The position numbers and the translations under genes were made by a program. 64,000 nucleotides of DNA, from assembly GCF_001484965.1 (NCBI RefSeq), contig NZ_LLYY01000011.1:57686-121685 (forward strand). Reading direction: 5' to 3'. Under the pieces are notes generated by a model. That model was given only the letters and a program-made list of their open reading frames with translations. It had not been told where the DNA came from and made no database searches. The stretch's first letter is position 1. Every line of letters starts with the position of its first letter. Origin of the DNA: Shouchella shacheensis. GTDB taxonomy: Bacteria > Bacillota > Bacilli > Bacillales > Bacillaceae_D. This document shows, piece after piece, positions 17,470 to 27,900 of the stretch.

Positions 17470-17527
17470 AAAGCGGAAGTGCCTGAGCTAGACAATTAAA
17501 AAAGCAGAAGGGCGGCCCCTTCTGCTT
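17470..17527 (-). terminator. Terminator of the YjcZ gene with element remnant
   Basis: GCAGAAGGG (17504-17512) pairs with CCCTTCTGC (17517-17525), followed on the minus strand by TTTTTTAATTG. Immediately beyond the T-tract is a short remnant of the dispersed element (about 17470-17495, AAAGCGGAAG ... GAGCTAGACAA). Confidence 0.8.
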
Positions 17528-17549
17528 CACTCGGCTTAGGCCTATTTAT

Positions 17550-17741
17550 TTATTTTCCTCCTGGGCCGTGCTCAAAGCCACCGCCACCGAAGCCCCAAGA
17601 AGCACCGACGATAATGAGCAGAATGAAGAGCACAACGATCAACGCGAAGCCTCTTCCGCCACCGTGACCAGCTCCAGCTACCGGACCGTAGCCATATCCT
17701 GCACATGGGTCACAACCATGTCCATAACCATATCCATACAT
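17550..17741 (-). CDS. YjcZ-family sporulation protein
   Basis: A 63-residue Gly/Tyr-rich protein with the characteristic C-terminal hydrophobic helix [18 protein letters not shown] and a Gly-rich tail. The family is widespread in spore-formers and is often annotated as sporulation protein YjcZ; function is not known. The N-terminal part has [16 protein letters not shown], a Cys pair not seen in all members. ATG 17741 follows GGAGG. Confidence 0.88.
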   Translation of the reverse strand: MYGYGYGHGCDPCAGYGYGPVAGAGHGGGRGFALIVVLFILLIIVGASWGFGGGGFEHGPGGK

Positions 17742-17958
17742 AGTGAGAAGCCTCCTTTGTTCTGATCACTTCACTTAAGTGATTCAATACTACAGTATGC
17801 ATGCGCCTCAAATTAGATTGGACGTATGCCCAGGTTTGGTTATCTGCTTAAACTTATTTATGTAGAAGCTGTTCATTTTCTATTGCCAAGCTGCCGCTTG
17901 TCCGATATTGTTGTAATAGAGAGAAATGTGGTAGAAAGTTTTTGAAGGGGGAAGGAAC

Positions 17959-18615
17959 GTGTTGAAACGTACATATGGGGTGGTCATGCTGGGGGTCTCT
18001 GCGGCGGTTCTTACAGCATGTGGCCAGTCGGCGACAGAAACGGTTTACACGCAGTTTGAAGCTGCGGCAGAGGAAGAGCATGCATTTGAGGAGCAACAAG
18101 AACCGCTTCAGCAAGCGGAACAGGAAGAAGCCGCTCTCTATGAGGAGCTGATTAAGCTGGATATGGAGGCATTTGATCAAATTGTTTCACTTTCCGATCA
18201 GGCCCTAGAATCTGTACAGGCACGAGCGGATATGCTCGAGCAAGAAAAGCAAGGCATTGAAGACGGGTACAGTGAGTTTGAGGGGGCGTTAGCGGAATTT
18301 GAAGACATTGAGGATTCTTCTGTCCGTGAACTAGCGGAATCCGTGGAGACAGCAATGAGTGAACGTTACGAAAGCTATCAGGTCTTATACGATCATTATA
18401 AAGAGTCGCTTGCTTTAGACGAAGAAATTTATACGATGCTTAAGGAAGAAGAGCTGGATGCTGAGACGTTAACGGAACAGGTGGAAGCCACGAATGCCAA
18501 GTATGACGAAGTGGTCGACGCCACGAACACGTTCAATGAAAACACCGACGCTTATAATGAAGCCAAGAAGGCATTCTATGATGCCTCCGACCTAGAAGTG
18601 CGCTACGAAGAGTAG
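17959..18615 (+). CDS. ykyA: YkyA-family lipoprotein
   Basis: A 218-residue predicted lipoprotein with lipobox LTAC (Cys about residue 21) and a long Glu-rich helical, probably coiled-coil, domain. It matches the YkyA (putative cell-wall binding lipoprotein) family by layout and by its place directly upstream of pdhA, as in B. subtilis. Function unknown. The start could be GTG 17959 or TTG 17962; AAGGGGG and AAGGA sites both lie upstream. Confidence 0.82.
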   Translation: MLKRTYGVVMLGVSAAVLTACGQSATETVYTQFEAAAEEEHAFEEQQEPLQQAEQEEAALYEELIKLDMEAFDQIVSLSDQALESVQARADMLEQEKQGIEDGYSEFEGALAEFEDIEDSSVRELAESVETAMSERYESYQVLYDHYKESLALDEEIYTMLKEEELDAETLTEQVEATNAKYDEVVDATNTFNENTDAYNEAKKAFYDASDLEVRYEE

Positions 18616-18626
18616 CGCACTCTTTT
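18598..18626 (+). terminator. Terminator after ykyA
   Basis: GTGCGCTAC (18598-18606) pairs perfectly with GTAGCGCAC (18612-18620), then TCTTTT. The left arm and the stop codon lie within the coding end. Confidence 0.88.
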
Positions 18627-18765
18627 AACGTGCACCGAGAAAGCAAACGAACATAATCTGTTTGATCTGTATTAGTGAATTCGCGTTATATTGTATAACA
18701 CAGTTTTATTCTTTTGGATAAAGGGGGCTTCTTCACTTCTTGCATGAAATAGAGGGGTAAATGGA

Positions 18766-18795
18766 TTGACGGATGGAATGACTATCCTGTAAAAT
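18766..18795 (+). promoter_or_regulatory. Candidate sigma-A promoter of the pdh operon with long leader
   Basis: TTGACG (18766-18771), an 18-bp spacer and TAAAAT (18790-18795) predict a start near 18802, leaving a leader of about 215 bases before pdhA. The leader has a small hairpin (CCTGAATG / CATTCGTAGG near 18870-18890). No other gene is seen between 18627 and 19016. Confidence 0.55.
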
Positions 18796-18941
18796 GACTA
18801 AGAAAGGTGAGGTGTATCACTGATTTTTGATGATGATTGAAACAGTTGAACCTTCGCTCAGTTTTCGGGCCCTGAATGCCCATTCGTAGGTTTATTTTCA
18901 AGAGTAGTCGGTTATGTATCTGTAAGGATTGGGCAACCTAG

Positions 18942-20102
<1,161 letters not shown>

Positions 20103-20105
20103 CCC

Positions 20106-21083
20106 ATGGGTAATTGGACAATGGCTCAAGCGATTACGGATGCGATGCGTAATGAGCTTAAAACAAATGATGATGTACTTGTTTTTGGTGAAGACGTTGG
20201 TCAAAACGGTGGTGTGTTTCGCGTAACGGAAGGATTGCAAAAAGAGTTTGGTGAAGATCGTGTGTTTGATACACCGCTTGCTGAATCTGGGATTGGTGGT
20301 CTTGCCATTGGTCTTGCTTTGACGGACCACCGTCCGATTATGGAGATTCAATTCTTTGGGTTTGTATTTGAAACGTTTGATTCCGTTGCCGGGCAAATGT
20401 CGCGCTGGCGCTACCGTACGGGTGGGAAGCAAAGTATGCCAATCACTGTTCGTTCGCCGTTTGGTGGGGGCGTAAAAACACCGGAGATGCACTCAGATTC
20501 TCTCGAAGGATTGATGGCCCAAACTCCTGGATTGAAGGTCGTTATCCCATCCAACCCATACGATGCGAAAGGTCTACTTATTTCCGCTATTCGTGACAAC
20601 GACCCCGTTGTATTCCTTGAACATATGAAGCTGTACCGCTCTTTCCGTCAGGAAGTGCCGGAAGAAGAGTACACGGTAGAACTAGGCAAAGCCGACATCA
20701 AGCGTGAAGGCAAAGACCTAACGATTGTGACCTACGGGGCGATGGTACAAGCGTCTCTGAAAGCAGCCGATCAACTAGCAGAAGAAGGCATTGAAGCAGA
20801 GGTTATTGACCTTATGACCGTCAGCCCGTTTGATGTGGAGACGGTAATCAAGTCTGTTGAAAAAACCAATCGTGCGATTGTTGTGCAGGAAGCACAAAAA
20901 CAAGCAGGGATTGCGACAACGGTTGTCACAGAAATTACAGAGCGAGCGATTCTATCGTTAGAAGCGCCCGTGCTTCGTGTTACAGCACCGGACACCGTCT
21001 ATGCGTTTGCTTCGGTCGAGGATGCATGGTTACCAGATCATGAGGACATCGCAAGTAGAGCTAAAGAAGTCGTGAACTTCTAA
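20106..21083 (+). CDS. pdhB: Pyruvate dehydrogenase E1 beta subunit
   Basis: A 325-residue E1 beta subunit. It supplies the activating Glu for thiamine diphosphate (in [18 protein letters not shown]) and half of the active site with PdhA. Other family segments are [19 protein letters not shown] and [17 protein letters not shown]. The ATG is 3 bp after the pdhA stop codon. A 149-bp spacer with a hairpin separates it from pdhC. Confidence 0.97.
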   Translation: MGNWTMAQAITDAMRNELKTNDDVLVFGEDVGQNGGVFRVTEGLQKEFGEDRVFDTPLAESGIGGLAIGLALTDHRPIMEIQFFGFVFETFDSVAGQMSRWRYRTGGKQSMPITVRSPFGGGVKTPEMHSDSLEGLMAQTPGLKVVIPSNPYDAKGLLISAIRDNDPVVFLEHMKLYRSFRQEVPEEEYTVELGKADIKREGKDLTIVTYGAMVQASLKAADQLAEEGIEAEVIDLMTVSPFDVETVIKSVEKTNRAIVVQEAQKQAGIATTVVTEITERAILSLEAPVLRVTAPDTVYAFASVEDAWLPDHEDIASRAKEVVNF

Positions 21084-21099
21084 CAATCAACGAACAGCT

Positions 21100-21232
21100 A
21101 GAAAGGAAAACGGACCCTTTTGAAAGTCATTCGCTTCCGCATGCGCACGGGATGTCGAAGTCTTGCAAGGGGTGTCGTTCTTTTCCTTTTATACAACTCA
21201 TATTAGCGTTATAATGAAGGAGGCGCTTAGTT
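21100..21232 (+). promoter_or_regulatory. pdhB-pdhC spacer with long-range hairpin and TATAAT box
   Basis: AAAGGAAAACG near 21100-21112 can pair with CGTTCTTTTCCTTT near 21176-21190, enclosing about 65 bases and followed by TTTTATA. A TATAAT sits at 21210-21215 just before the pdhC ribosome site, too close for a normal promoter. This could be an attenuator or processing site that sets E2/E3 output relative to E1. Confidence 0.45.
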
Positions 21233-22519
21233 TTGGCTTACAAATATAAACTGCCAGAAGTCGGTGAAGGAATTCACGAAGGCGAAATTGTAAAGTGGTT
21301 TGTCAAATCAGGAGACGAAGTAAAAGAAGATGACATTTTACTCGAGGTTCAAAACGACAAATCCGTTGTAGAACTTCCCTCTCCTGTTGATGGAACCGTT
21401 CTTGAAGTGAAAGTGGATGAAGGCACCACGAGCGTTGTCGGTGATGTCATTCTTACGATCGATGATGGTTCTGGCGAAGAGGAAGACGAAGCTTCGGGCG
21501 ATGAAGGCAAGCAAGAAGAGGCTTCAAGCGAGAAAGACAAGAAAAACGAAGAAGGCTCGTCTGAATCGACATCCTCTACTGAACAAGAAGAGGTCGACGA
21601 AGACAAGCGTGTGATTGCGATGCCTTCCGTTCGGAAACATGCGCGTGAGCAAGGCGTGAATATTCAGGCCGTCAAAGGTTCTGGAAAAAATGGGCGTGTT
21701 CTTCGAGAAGATGTGGACGCGTTTGCCTCAGGTGACCAAGTAGCGGATGACCAAGTCGATGAGAAAACAGAGGAAAAAGAAACAACATCTTCTTCTGCGC
21801 CAGCCGCTTCATCTGAACAGCTTGAAGAGCGTGTGCCACTTAAAGGGATCCGTAAAGCGATTGCGAAACAAATGGTCAAGTCGAAGCAGACCGCTCCACA
21901 CGTTACGCATCTTGATGAGATCGAAGTAACGAATCTTGTGGCTCATCGCAAGCAGTATAAGCAAGTGGCTGCTGATCAAGGAACGAAGCTTACGTACTTG
22001 CCTTATGTGGTCAAAGCGCTAACGTCGGCCATTCGTAAGTATCCGGCACTCAATGCATCCATCGATGACGATGCGCAGGAAATTGTCTACAAGAAATACT
22101 TTAACATCGGTATCGCTGCAGATACGGATCAAGGTCTTGTAGTACCTGTAGTCAAAGACGCAGATCGTAAATCAATTTTCACTCTGGCAGATGAAATTAA
22201 TGAGCTGGCAACAAAAGCGCGTGACGGAAAATTAAGCAGCGCGGAAATGCAAGGCGGGTCGGCAACGATTTCCAATCTTGGTTCTGCAAGTGGTCAATGG
22301 TTCACGCCCGTTATTAACCACCCGGAAGTTATGATTCTTGGAATCGGCCGAATTGAAGAGAAGCCCGTTGTACGCAATGGGGAAATTGTTCCTGCAACGA
22401 TGCTTGCTCTTTCACTTAGCTATGATCACCGTCTCGTTGATGGCGTGACAGCACAAAGCGCGCTCAACCAGATTAAACGTTTGCTAAATGACCCACAATT
22501 ACTGTTGATGGAGGGGTAA
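21233..22519 (+). CDS. pdhC: Dihydrolipoamide acetyltransferase, PDH E2
   Basis: A 428-residue E2 core protein. It has one lipoyl domain (1-80, lipoyl-Lys43 in VQNDKSVVE), a very acidic Glu/Asp/Ser linker (about 82-124), a peripheral-subunit-binding domain (about 127-165), a second acidic/Ala-Ser linker and the acetyltransferase domain ending with catalytic His399 in SYDHRLVDG. It transfers acetyl from lipoamide to CoA. TTG 21233 follows GAAGGAGGCG. The strong acidity of the linkers fits a salt-adapted organism. Confidence 0.97.
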   Translation: MAYKYKLPEVGEGIHEGEIVKWFVKSGDEVKEDDILLEVQNDKSVVELPSPVDGTVLEVKVDEGTTSVVGDVILTIDDGSGEEEDEASGDEGKQEEASSEKDKKNEEGSSESTSSTEQEEVDEDKRVIAMPSVRKHAREQGVNIQAVKGSGKNGRVLREDVDAFASGDQVADDQVDEKTEEKETTSSSAPAASSEQLEERVPLKGIRKAIAKQMVKSKQTAPHVTHLDEIEVTNLVAHRKQYKQVAADQGTKLTYLPYVVKALTSAIRKYPALNASIDDDAQEIVYKKYFNIGIAADTDQGLVVPVVKDADRKSIFTLADEINELATKARDGKLSSAEMQGGSATISNLGSASGQWFTPVINHPEVMILGIGRIEEKPVVRNGEIVPATMLALSLSYDHRLVDGVTAQSALNQIKRLLNDPQLLLMEG

Positions 22520-22522
22520 CAA

Positions 22523-23929
22523 ATGGTTGTTGGAGATTTCGCACAGGAAGTTGATACACTCGTTATAGGTTCAGGTCCAGGGGGGTACGTCGCGGCGATT
22601 CGCGCGGCGCAGCTAGGACAAAAAGTAACCATCGTTGAAAAAGGAAACTTGGGTGGCGTTTGCTTAAATGTTGGCTGTATTCCATCCAAAGCCTTGATTC
22701 AAGCGGGGCACCGCGTACACACCGCAAAAGCCTCTGAAGACATGGGCATCATCGCGGAGAATGTTTCCGTGGATTTTGAAAAAGTTCAAAAATGGAAAGG
22801 CTCTGTTGTTGAGAAGCTTACAGGCGGTGTTGAAGGCCTGCTAAAAGGAAATAAGGTTGAAATTATTCGTGGGGAAGCTTATTTTTCAGGGGAAGATTCT
22901 GTGAAAATCATGGATGAGAAAAGCTCAAGCACGTATAAATTCAAAAACTGCATTGTCGCAACGGGTTCAAGCGCAATAGAACTTCCAAACTTCAAATACA
23001 CGGACCGTGTGATCAACTCCACGGGTGCACTTGCCCTTAAAGAAGTGCCTAAGAAAATGGTCGTCATCGGCGGAGGCTACATTGGGATTGAGTTGGCAGG
23101 AGCATATGCAAATCTAGGTTCAGAAGTTGTTGTACTTGAAGGAACCAAACAAATTCTTCCTGGATTTGAAAAGCAAATGGCGAAGCTTGTAGAGAAGAAG
23201 CTGAAGAATAACGGAGTAAGCTTCCACACAGAAGCGATGGCTCAAGGCGTGGAGGAAACAGACAAAGGTGTGAAAGTAACAGCTGAAATTAAAGGCGAAG
23301 AGCAAGTGATTGAGGCTGATTACTTACTTGTCACTGTTGGCCGTAAGCCAAACACAGAAGATATCGGTCTTGAGAGCATTGGCGTTGAGATGAATGATAA
23401 AGGCCTGATCACCGTTGACAAACAGCTTCGTACAAGCGTGAAGCATATCTTCGCGATCGGAGACATCGTTGAAGGCCCTGCACTTGCCCATAAAGCTTCG
23501 TACGAGGCCAAAGTAGCAGCTGAAGTGATTGCAGGCGAAGCGTCTGAAGTCGACTATTTGGCGATCCCGGCTGTTTGCTTCTCTGAGCCAGAGCTTGCAA
23601 CGGTTGGGTACACCGACGCAGAAGCCAAAGAAGCGGGCTATGACGTGAAAGCATCGAAGTTTCCATTTGCAGCAAATGGTCGTGCACTTTCGGTTAACGA
23701 CGCAGACGGCTTCATGAAGTTGATTACGCGCAAGGAAGACGGGCTTGTGATCGGCGCTCAAATTGCCGGAGCGAATGCTTCAGACATGATTGCTGAAGTA
23801 GGCCTTGCGATTGAGGCTGGAATGACTGCTGAGGACATCGCGCTTACGATCCACGCTCACCCTTCCTTTGGTGAAATTACAATGGAAGCAGCTGAAGTAG
23901 CCCTCGGAATGCCGGTCCACACAATGTAA
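22523..23929 (+). CDS. pdhD: Dihydrolipoamide dehydrogenase, E3
   Basis: A 468-residue FAD flavoprotein that reoxidises the lipoyl groups of E2 with NAD+. Motifs: FAD site [17 protein letters not shown], redox-active disulfide Cys47-Cys52 in [17 protein letters not shown] site [14 protein letters not shown], and the C-terminal His-Glu base in HAHPSFGE. It starts 3 bp after pdhC. A type B repeat and a bidirectional terminator follow. Confidence 0.97.
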   Translation: MVVGDFAQEVDTLVIGSGPGGYVAAIRAAQLGQKVTIVEKGNLGGVCLNVGCIPSKALIQAGHRVHTAKASEDMGIIAENVSVDFEKVQKWKGSVVEKLTGGVEGLLKGNKVEIIRGEAYFSGEDSVKIMDEKSSSTYKFKNCIVATGSSAIELPNFKYTDRVINSTGALALKEVPKKMVVIGGGYIGIELAGAYANLGSEVVVLEGTKQILPGFEKQMAKLVEKKLKNNGVSFHTEAMAQGVEETDKGVKVTAEIKGEEQVIEADYLLVTVGRKPNTEDIGLESIGVEMNDKGLITVDKQLRTSVKHIFAIGDIVEGPALAHKASYEAKVAAEVIAGEASEVDYLAIPAVCFSEPELATVGYTDAEAKEAGYDVKASKFPFAANGRALSVNDADGFMKLITRKEDGLVIGAQIAGANASDMIAEVGLAIEAGMTAEDIALTIHAHPSFGEITMEAAEVALGMPVHTM

Positions 23930-23933
23930 TATA

Positions 23934-24056
23934 GAAAAGCGAAGGCGCCCTGCTCACGACCGACAAGTTCTGGAGCGACGACAGATCAAGTCCGCACTTG
24001 ACTTGATCTGCCGTCGTGAAGAAACCTCGAGCGAGTGGGCGCCGCAGCTAGACAAA
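23934..24056 (+). repeat. Type B intergenic hairpin element
   Basis: Complete type B copy directly after pdhD. It shares the type A ends (GAAAAGCGAAGGCG ... CCGCAGCTAGACA) but has its own core: outer arms GGCGCCC / GGGCGCC and inner arms CAGATCAAGT / ACTTGATCTG. Its CTAGACA end abuts the slp-side T-tract of the terminator. Confidence 0.88.
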
Positions 24057-24090
24057 AAAGAGACGACCGATTAGGTCGTCTCTTTTTTGT
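24057..24090. terminator. Bidirectional terminator between pdhD and slp
   Basis: AGAGACGACC (24059-24068) pairs with GGTCGTCTCT (24074-24083), with T-runs on both strands. Confidence 0.9.
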
Positions 24091-24102
24091 TCGTGAAAAC
24101 CT

Positions 24103-24522
24103 TTAAGAATTCATACTTGTTGGAATCAGAGCGCTAAGCTTATGATAAATCAGTTCTCGCTTTTGCACGCCTTCGACACGCAGCTTTTCTTGGTCTCCAT
24201 CCAAAACTAGCATCGTTGGGTATTCGTTGACCCCATAGTAATCTACGGCTTCTTTATCGCTGGATTCGCATAAGATAAAACTTGGCACTTCGGAATTTTG
24301 ATTTTGTACATCAAGAAGGGCATTATAATAATTCGTTTCTTCTTCCATCGAATTCCGATCGGAGAACAGAATCGTCACCATGCCATCTTCTTCATCATGA
24401 AGAGGCGCACTTGCAGATGAAGATGTGAAAAACGAACAACCCGAAAGGAAAAAGACAACCGCTACCATAACAGTTACTTTTGTTAGAGACGAACGAAATG
24501 TTTGCGTGAAATGAAATAGCAT
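24103..24522 (-). CDS. slp: Small lipoprotein, Slp-like
   Basis: A 139-residue lipoprotein with lipobox LSGC (Cys29). The mature part resembles a thioredoxin fold (VTILFSDRNS at the start, YGVNEYPTMLVLDGDQEKLRVEG later) but has no CxxC, so it is unlikely to be a disulfide enzyme. Position beside pdhD and general layout fit the small peptidoglycan-associated lipoprotein Slp of B. subtilis, although here it is on the opposite strand. ATG 24522 follows AAAGGAGG. Confidence 0.6.
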   Translation of the reverse strand: MLFHFTQTFRSSLTKVTVMVAVVFFLSGCSFFTSSSASAPLHDEEDGMVTILFSDRNSMEEETNYYNALLDVQNQNSEVPSFILCESSDKEAVDYYGVNEYPTMLVLDGDQEKLRVEGVQKRELIYHKLSALIPTSMNS

Positions 24523-24680
24523 ACATGCCTCCTTTCCAGGGTACCATTATCATATTTACAATATACCCATTCTAACACAGATGAAACAACGATCAGCGTT
24601 CGTAATGAAACTGTAATTTAATAGCAAACCTCGTGTAAATTCATTCAAAAGGCTCATGACAACCGCTTAAAAACTTTTTG

Positions 24681-24754
24681 AAAATTAACGATTTTTAGGA
24701 TATCGTTGTTAGGGCTGAAAAATGCTAGAGTTTCTACCCGTCGCAGCTAGACAA
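24681..24754 (+). repeat. Type A element, 3' half
   Basis: Only the second half of a type A copy remains (GATTTTTAGGATATCGTTGT ... GTCGCAGCTAGACA). It abuts the T-tract of the BCCT terminator. Confidence 0.75.
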
Positions 24755-24790
24755 AAAAAGCACTTCTAGAGGATATCCTCTAGAAGTGCA
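24752..24790 (-). terminator. Terminator of the BCCT transporter gene
   Basis: A perfect 30-bp palindrome at 24760-24789 (arms GCACTTCTAGAGGAT) is followed on the minus strand by TTTTTTTGTC. It lies 9 bp past the stop codon. Confidence 0.92.
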
Positions 24791-24798
24791 CCTAGACA

Positions 24799-26448
24799 CT
24801 ACGATTTATCTTTATCCTTTTTATTACCCTTCCGTTGCTTTGCTTCCTCAAGTTGGCGCTCTCGTCTAAGAATTTCCTGATCGCGTCTTAAACGTTCACG
24901 CTCTCGTTTTAATTCCATCCGCTCGTGGCGTGCACGTTCTTTATCCGTGGCCAAAATGACTTTTTCTGTCTGTAATGCTTTAAACAGTGAGACAAGCATT
25001 AAAATAATAATGACGGCGAACGGAAAGGCGCCGATAATCGAGGCTGTTTGTAGGGCAGTCAGCCCAGCCTCGCTCGTTAGAAGAACAGCGGCTGTACCAG
25101 AGACAATCAGACCCCAAATGAGTTTGACTTTGTTGGGTGGATTGAGCAAACCACCTGTTGTTTGCATCCCGAGAACAACAGTTGCTGAATCGGCAGACGT
25201 CACAAAGAAAGAAGAAATTAACAAAATGGAGATTAACGATACAATGAAAGTCAGCGGGAATTGCTCGAGCAGCGAAAACAACGCAATTTCCGGCTGATCA
25301 CCTCCACTCATTGCTTCAAAGATGCCAGCTCCTTGATTTTCAAAAAATATCGTTGATCCACCGAAAACACTAAACCAGAAAGCGCCAAATATGGCAGGCA
25401 GGGCAATAACACCAAGGATGAATTCACGAATCGTCCGCCCTCTTGAGACACGGGCAATAAAAGCACCAACAAATGGCGACCAAGAGATCCACCAGGCCCA
25501 GTAGAACAAGGTCCAGTCCTGTACCCACGAGGTGTCTGGATCGTAGACATCAAGGCTAAAGCTCATGCCGAAAAAATTCTGTACGTAACTGCCTAGACCT
25601 TGAGTAAAAACGCCCATGATGTGGCTTGTGGGTCCCAGAAGAAGAACGAATGCCATTAGAGCAATGGCGAGGCGAACGTTTAGGTTACTGAGTATCCGAA
25701 TTCCTTTATTGATCCCGGTGAGAGTGGAGATAGAAAATAGTACGGTAACAATGGCGATCACAATCAGTTGAAACACAGTTTCCGAAAATGCGTCTGGAAT
25801 TGGAAAGACGTAGCGCAATCCAGCTGTGATTTGTGCCGCCCCGAATCCAAGTGATGTCGCCGTCCCGAACACAGTCGCAAACACAACAAAGACGTCAATC
25901 GTTTTTCCAAGCGGCCCCTTCACCCTATGTCCAATAAGTGGACGAAATGTTGAACTAAAAAGGGCGGGCTCGTCTTTGCGGTACTGGAAATAAGCAAGCG
26001 TTAACGCGACAACCGAATAGATTGCCCACGGATGAATGCCCCAGTGAAACATTGAATAGCGCATCGCTTCAGCAGCAGCTTGCTCGGATCCCGGTTCCGC
26101 ATTTGCCGGAATAAAGTAATGAGACAGCGGCTCCGCCGAACCCCAAAATACGAGACCAATGCCCATTCCGGCTGTAAAAAGAAAAGCAAACCATGTTAAG
26201 TAGTTATATTCGGGTTCTTCATCAGGTTTTCCGAGCTTGATTTTTCCGTATGGACTTAAGACTAAATAAATCGCTACACCAATATAAAAGGTAGCGGACA
26301 ACAGGTAAAACCAGCCGAGTTCGGAAGAGATAAACCCTTGAACAGTCGTTGTAATGGCAGACATATTATCAGGTTTTACAACGCCCCAGACAATAAATGC
26401 AAGGGAGATAAAAGCGGAGATGTAAAAGACTTGGGTAATCTTGTTCAA
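24799..26448 (-). CDS. BCCT-family glycine betaine/choline transporter, OpuD-like
   Basis: A 549-residue secondary transporter with twelve membrane helices. Hallmarks: GMGIGLVFWGSAEPLSHY (about 96-113), the Trp-rich substrate segment WTLFYWAWWISWSPFVGAFI and RVSRGRTIREFILGV. Family members import betaine, choline or related osmolytes with Na+. The last 55 residues form a highly charged Arg/Glu helix (TDKERARHERMELKRERERL onward) that is probably an osmosensing cytosolic tail as in BetP (inference). TTG 26448 is the likely start, with AAAGGA upstream. Confidence 0.9.
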   Translation of the reverse strand: MNKITQVFYISAFISLAFIVWGVVKPDNMSAITTTVQGFISSELGWFYLLSATFYIGVAIYLVLSPYGKIKLGKPDEEPEYNYLTWFAFLFTAGMGIGLVFWGSAEPLSHYFIPANAEPGSEQAAAEAMRYSMFHWGIHPWAIYSVVALTLAYFQYRKDEPALFSSTFRPLIGHRVKGPLGKTIDVFVVFATVFGTATSLGFGAAQITAGLRYVFPIPDAFSETVFQLIVIAIVTVLFSISTLTGINKGIRILSNLNVRLAIALMAFVLLLGPTSHIMGVFTQGLGSYVQNFFGMSFSLDVYDPDTSWVQDWTLFYWAWWISWSPFVGAFIARVSRGRTIREFILGVIALPAIFGAFWFSVFGGSTIFFENQGAGIFEAMSGGDQPEIALFSLLEQFPLTFIVSLISILLISSFFVTSADSATVVLGMQTTGGLLNPPNKVKLIWGLIVSGTAAVLLTSEAGLTALQTASIIGAFPFAVIIILMLVSLFKALQTEKVILATDKERARHERMELKRERERLRRDQEILRRERQLEEAKQRKGNKKDKDKS

Positions 26449-26739
26449 AATGAATCATTCCTTTCTATTCTAGTGTAATTCACCACAGGTGGTTATTCTG
26501 GACGGCTACAATTCGACAGCTCTAAATACCCCATTAGGATTCACATGAAACCACTATTTTACTATTAACATTCCCAAGCGTCATTTATCAGCCTTTTTCA
26601 ACACATTTCTTAACAATAACACAGGGTGCGTAGGTTGCCAAGCCTTGTTTTTGCATTCGTTTTGGTGAAAAAAGGTGTCGAAAATAGGGGAAATCTGATA
26701 TGATCAGGAAATAGTTAACTTTTACAAGGAGAGGGCAGA

Positions 26740-27618
26740 ATGAAAAAATACATAGCGACAGCAGTGGTAGCGGTAGTAGTGCTTGCTGGATGTAGTGCCG
26801 ATGATGTGAACACAGGGATAAACGAGCAAGAAGATGAAGGTGAGGGTATACAAGCCGAAGAAAACGAAGGCACAGATGAAGGAGAGCAGGAGAGCAGTGA
26901 TGACGCGGAAGAAGAAGCCGTGGAAAATGAAGAGGGTGAAGAGGGTGAAGAGGACATCGTCGAAGCGGAGGAACCGGCGGAGCCCGTGTATGAAATCAAT
27001 CCAGTCACGTCTAACGTAGAAGTGATCGAAGGAATGGAAGAAGAGTCTGCTGAAGAATTTATGCTTCTTACCATTGACGATACACCAGATGCACGCGGTG
27101 TTGATATGGCCGAAACACTTAAAGAATTGGATACCCCTGCAATTTTCTTCGTGAACGCCCATTTTATAAACGATGAAGAAGGCGAAGAGCAACTCAAAGA
27201 CATCCACGAAATGGGATTTGAGATCGGCAACCATACGATGAACCACCCGAACCTTCAGCAAATTGACGAAGAACAGCAAAGAGAAGAAATCGTTGGGCTA
27301 AGTGACAGGGTGGAGGAGATTATCGGGGAACGACCACGATTTTTCCGTGCTCCCCATGGGGCTAACACGGACTACTCAGATTCCGTTGTAGAAGAAGAAG
27401 GCATGACACGCATGAATTGGTCGTATGGCTACGACTGGGACCCTGATTATCGGACGGCAGAAGCTATTGCCGACATTATGGTCAACACAGAGTTAAGACA
27501 ATCCGGAGCAAACCTGCTGATGCATGACCGTGAATGGACGGCCGACGCTCTTGAAGACATCGTGACGGGCCTCAATGATCAAGGATTTGAATTTGTTGAC
27601 CCGGCATTGCTTAAATAA
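26740..27618 (+). CDS. Polysaccharide deacetylase-family lipoprotein
   Basis: A 292-residue lipoprotein (lipobox LAGC, Cys18), a long acidic linker (about 25-88) and a NodB-type carbohydrate esterase 4 domain. Domain motifs: LLTIDDTPDARG (motif 1, with the Asp pair), HTMNHPNL (motif 2 metal His pair), FFRAPHGANT (motif 3) and LLMHDREWTADALED (motif 5-like His). Family enzymes deacetylate peptidoglycan or other N-acetyl sugars outside the cell. ATG 26740 follows AAGGAGAGG. The 290 bp upstream holds no other gene. Confidence 0.87.
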   Translation: MKKYIATAVVAVVVLAGCSADDVNTGINEQEDEGEGIQAEENEGTDEGEQESSDDAEEEAVENEEGEEGEEDIVEAEEPAEPVYEINPVTSNVEVIEGMEEESAEEFMLLTIDDTPDARGVDMAETLKELDTPAIFFVNAHFINDEEGEEQLKDIHEMGFEIGNHTMNHPNLQQIDEEQQREEIVGLSDRVEEIIGERPRFFRAPHGANTDYSDSVVEEEGMTRMNWSYGYDWDPDYRTAEAIADIMVNTELRQSGANLLMHDREWTADALEDIVTGLNDQGFEFVDPALLK

Positions 27619-27663
27619 CATCGTATCCAGGATTCTCTCTATCAAGGGGGGTCCTTTTTTGGC

Positions 27664-27825
27664 GTCCAGCTTCGGCGGGTAGGAGCTTCGAGATTTTCCG
27701 TCCTGGCAAGCGTTAGCCAAGGTCGGTATTCTGCCCAACCCACCGGAGCTTTTCCTGTTCCAGCCGCGGCGCTCACTCGATCGCTCCAGAACTTGTCGCT
27801 CATGAGCAAGGTGTTTTCGCTTTTC
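27664..27825 (-). repeat. Degenerate type A and type B elements
   Basis: A decayed type A copy (27664-27752) followed by a shortened type B copy (27757-27825), again in B-A/A-B association. Outer arms survive while the cores are mutated. Confidence 0.7.
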
Positions 27826-27845
27826 GGTATTTCGCCCATTTTTAA

Positions 27846-27894
27846 TGTGACATTCTAAATAGGGGTTGACGAATCAATTAAGTCATACTATTAT
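27846..27894 (+). promoter_or_regulatory. SR1 promoter with two CcpN-like boxes
   Basis: TTGACG (27866-27871), a 17-bp spacer and TATTAT (27889-27894) form a good sigma-A promoter. TGTGACATTCT (27846-27856) and TAAGTCATACT (27879-27889) each match 10 of 11 positions of the CcpN consensus TRTGHYATAYW as I recall it. One lies upstream of -35 and one between -35 and -10, spaced 33 bp (three helical turns). This matches the layout I remember for the B. subtilis SR1 promoter. Confidence 0.75.
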
Positions 27895-27900
27895 AAGTGT

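Noticed and set aside
26715..27279. Two long minus-strand frames over the deacetylase gene
   Set aside because: Both are antisense shadows of the acidic tether and lack ribosome sites.
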